DNA of 51,687 nt, taken from contig JAKFDK010000062.1 of assembly GCA_036676195.1 (NCBI GenBank), positions 1 through 51,687 of the forward strand, in the 5' to 3' direction. The stretch is from JAKFDK01 sp036676195 (GTDB lineage Bacteria > Bacillota > Sulfobacillia > Symbiobacteriales > ZC4RG38). The notes beneath the pieces were generated by a model, which was not told the DNA's origin, searched no databases, and saw nothing but the letters and a program-made list of their open reading frames with translations. This document shows, in pieces, positions 51,150 to 51,687 of the stretch (position 1 is its first letter; the number at the start of each line of letters is the position of its first letter). Both the position numbers and the translations under genes were made by a program.

Positions 51150-51687
51150 TGGCTCCTCCCTTGCGGTTGACCACTGTTCAAAACTGGATAACACAGCCCC
51201 TTCGCTCCACTCCCATTACGGAGCTTCCTCACTACTACGGGCTGTTCCGCCCCTGCGCTCCGCATCGGTACTTTCGTCCTTGCGGGTCTGCCGCTTGGAG
51301 TTTTCCCTTGGCATCGGAGGGCAGGTTCCCACGTTCCTAACTGAAGCCTGCGCCACGTTCACGCCGCCTTCATGCCGGCCACCACCTGGACGGTAAACAG
51401 GTTGCCTCCAGATTTGTCCCGGGCTAACGACTACCTCCCGGTTTTGATGGCGTCCCTACGCTTTCGACACGTTATCAGCGGTTCACGGGTGTTCGTCTCC
51501 GTTGGCGCTCACCTGACGGAGTCTTGCTCCGCCTTTTCCGTAACGCTCACTACCGTGGCTTTTTCCCACAGCAGCTTACGGTGGTTTGAAGCCTCCACCT
51601 GTATGGCGGCTCCGAGGGGCCTCCCCTCATCTTCAGCTAAGCATGGCCTTCAGGCTGCTACGCAGCCCTTCGCCTTCGTGGCGCACA

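Larger units (their letters stand above)
49826..51686 (-). mobile_element. Inner group II intron inserted after the YADD codons of the outer RT
   Basis: Complete intron on the minus strand, about 1861 bases. The 5' end GTGCGCC is at 51686 and the 3' end CTACTCAC at 49826; removing it joins a T to CTCGTGG, so that GAT|CTC would restore D-L after YAD. Typical domain I-III strings appear in the first ~530 bases (GCGCAGGCTTCAGTTAGGAA, GGAAAACTCC, GCAAGGACGAAAGTACCGAT, CAGCCCGTAGTAGTGAGGAA, TAATGGGAGTGGAGCGAAGG). Domain IV carries the maturase gene; domains V (49865-49898) and VI follow. Confidence 0.85.
48782..51687 (-). mobile_element. Outer group II intron, 3' part (host of a twintron)
   Basis: Minus strand. 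The 3' end is placed at 48782 by the terminal CTATTTCAT. Upstream are domain VI (hairpin arms 48789-48798 and 48831-48840), domain V (48847-48880, starts GAGCCGGATGCGC, GAAA loop) and the C-terminal half of its reverse transcriptase (48917-49825). The ORF is interrupted by a second intron; the 5' part lies beyond the right edge. Domain V has one mismatch in its lower stem (GGTCC instead of GGTTC), so the outer intron may be less active. Confidence 0.75.

Overview
The window looks like chromosome of a high-GC, low-copy-repeat member of the Firmicutes (Bacillota), of the Symbiobacterium / Moorella-like kind. The reasons are the gene order secD-secF ... recJ-apt-rel-dtd-MBL hydrolase-MarR-hemZ, the SpoIIE-type phosphatase, the YcsF/YcsI/KipI-KipA set, the YuaF/flotillin-like pair, many GTG/TTG starts placed behind AGGAGG-like sites, and sigma-A type promoters (a perfect TTGACA-17-TATAAT stands before secD). 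The genus is an inference; no rRNA or tRNA is present to settle it.

Layout. 0-4.1 kb: a hotdog thioesterase and a 5-oxoproline utilisation operon (pxpA, a YcsI-type hydro-lyase, and a fused pxpB-pxpC). 4.1-6.0 kb: a SpoIIE-type phosphatase, a small P-loop protein and an HD-domain protein. 6.0-9.3 kb: secD-secF from a consensus promoter, then a cation diffusion facilitator behind its own promoter and a 5' hairpin. 9.4-11.7 kb (minus): a stand-alone TrpB2 and a TetR regulator with two tandem HTH domains and a palindrome over its own promoter. 11.7-15.9 kb: decaying DNA with an IS110-like scrap, two 58-nt inverted repeats, a membrane protein, a frameshifted secreted protein and a thioredoxin-reductase-like flavoprotein. 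16.0-19.9 kb (minus): a large membrane GAF-PAS-PAS-GGDEF-EAL protein. 20.2-24.8 kb: a structured leader before an unknown gene, a secreted copper-amine-oxidase-N/transglutaminase protein, small unknown genes and a frameshifted secreted protein.

25.1-38.8 kb is mainly housekeeping: a ChlI/MoxR-like AAA ATPase with a VWA partner, then recJ, apt, the bifunctional (p)ppGpp gene rel, dtd, an MBL-fold hydrolase, a MarR regulator and hemZ. Two related ~98-nt intergenic elements sit between dtd and the MBL gene.

39.1-45.0 kb is the most novel part: a PaaK-like aryl/acyl-CoA ligase, an AMACR-like CoA racemase/transferase, a PaaX-family regulator and the large and small subunits of a B12-dependent acyl-CoA mutase. 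The mutase lacks the residues that define methylmalonyl-CoA mutase, including the conserved active-site His. Both plus-strand transcription units carry the same box (TTGAC-17-TATCGT fused to a palindrome), so the cluster looks like one PaaX-controlled pathway: activate a carboxylic acid, epimerise the branched CoA ester, then rearrange its carbon skeleton. This pathway is an inference.

45.2-47.8 kb holds an NfeD/YuaF-like protein and a long flotillin. 47.9-48.75 kb is a tandem-GNAT gene broken by an internal deletion. From 48.78 kb to the window end lies a nested group II intron (twintron) on the minus strand: a complete inner intron (about 49826-51686, with a 415-aa maturase) sits exactly after the YADD codons of an outer intron's reverse transcriptase, whose 5' half lies beyond the window.
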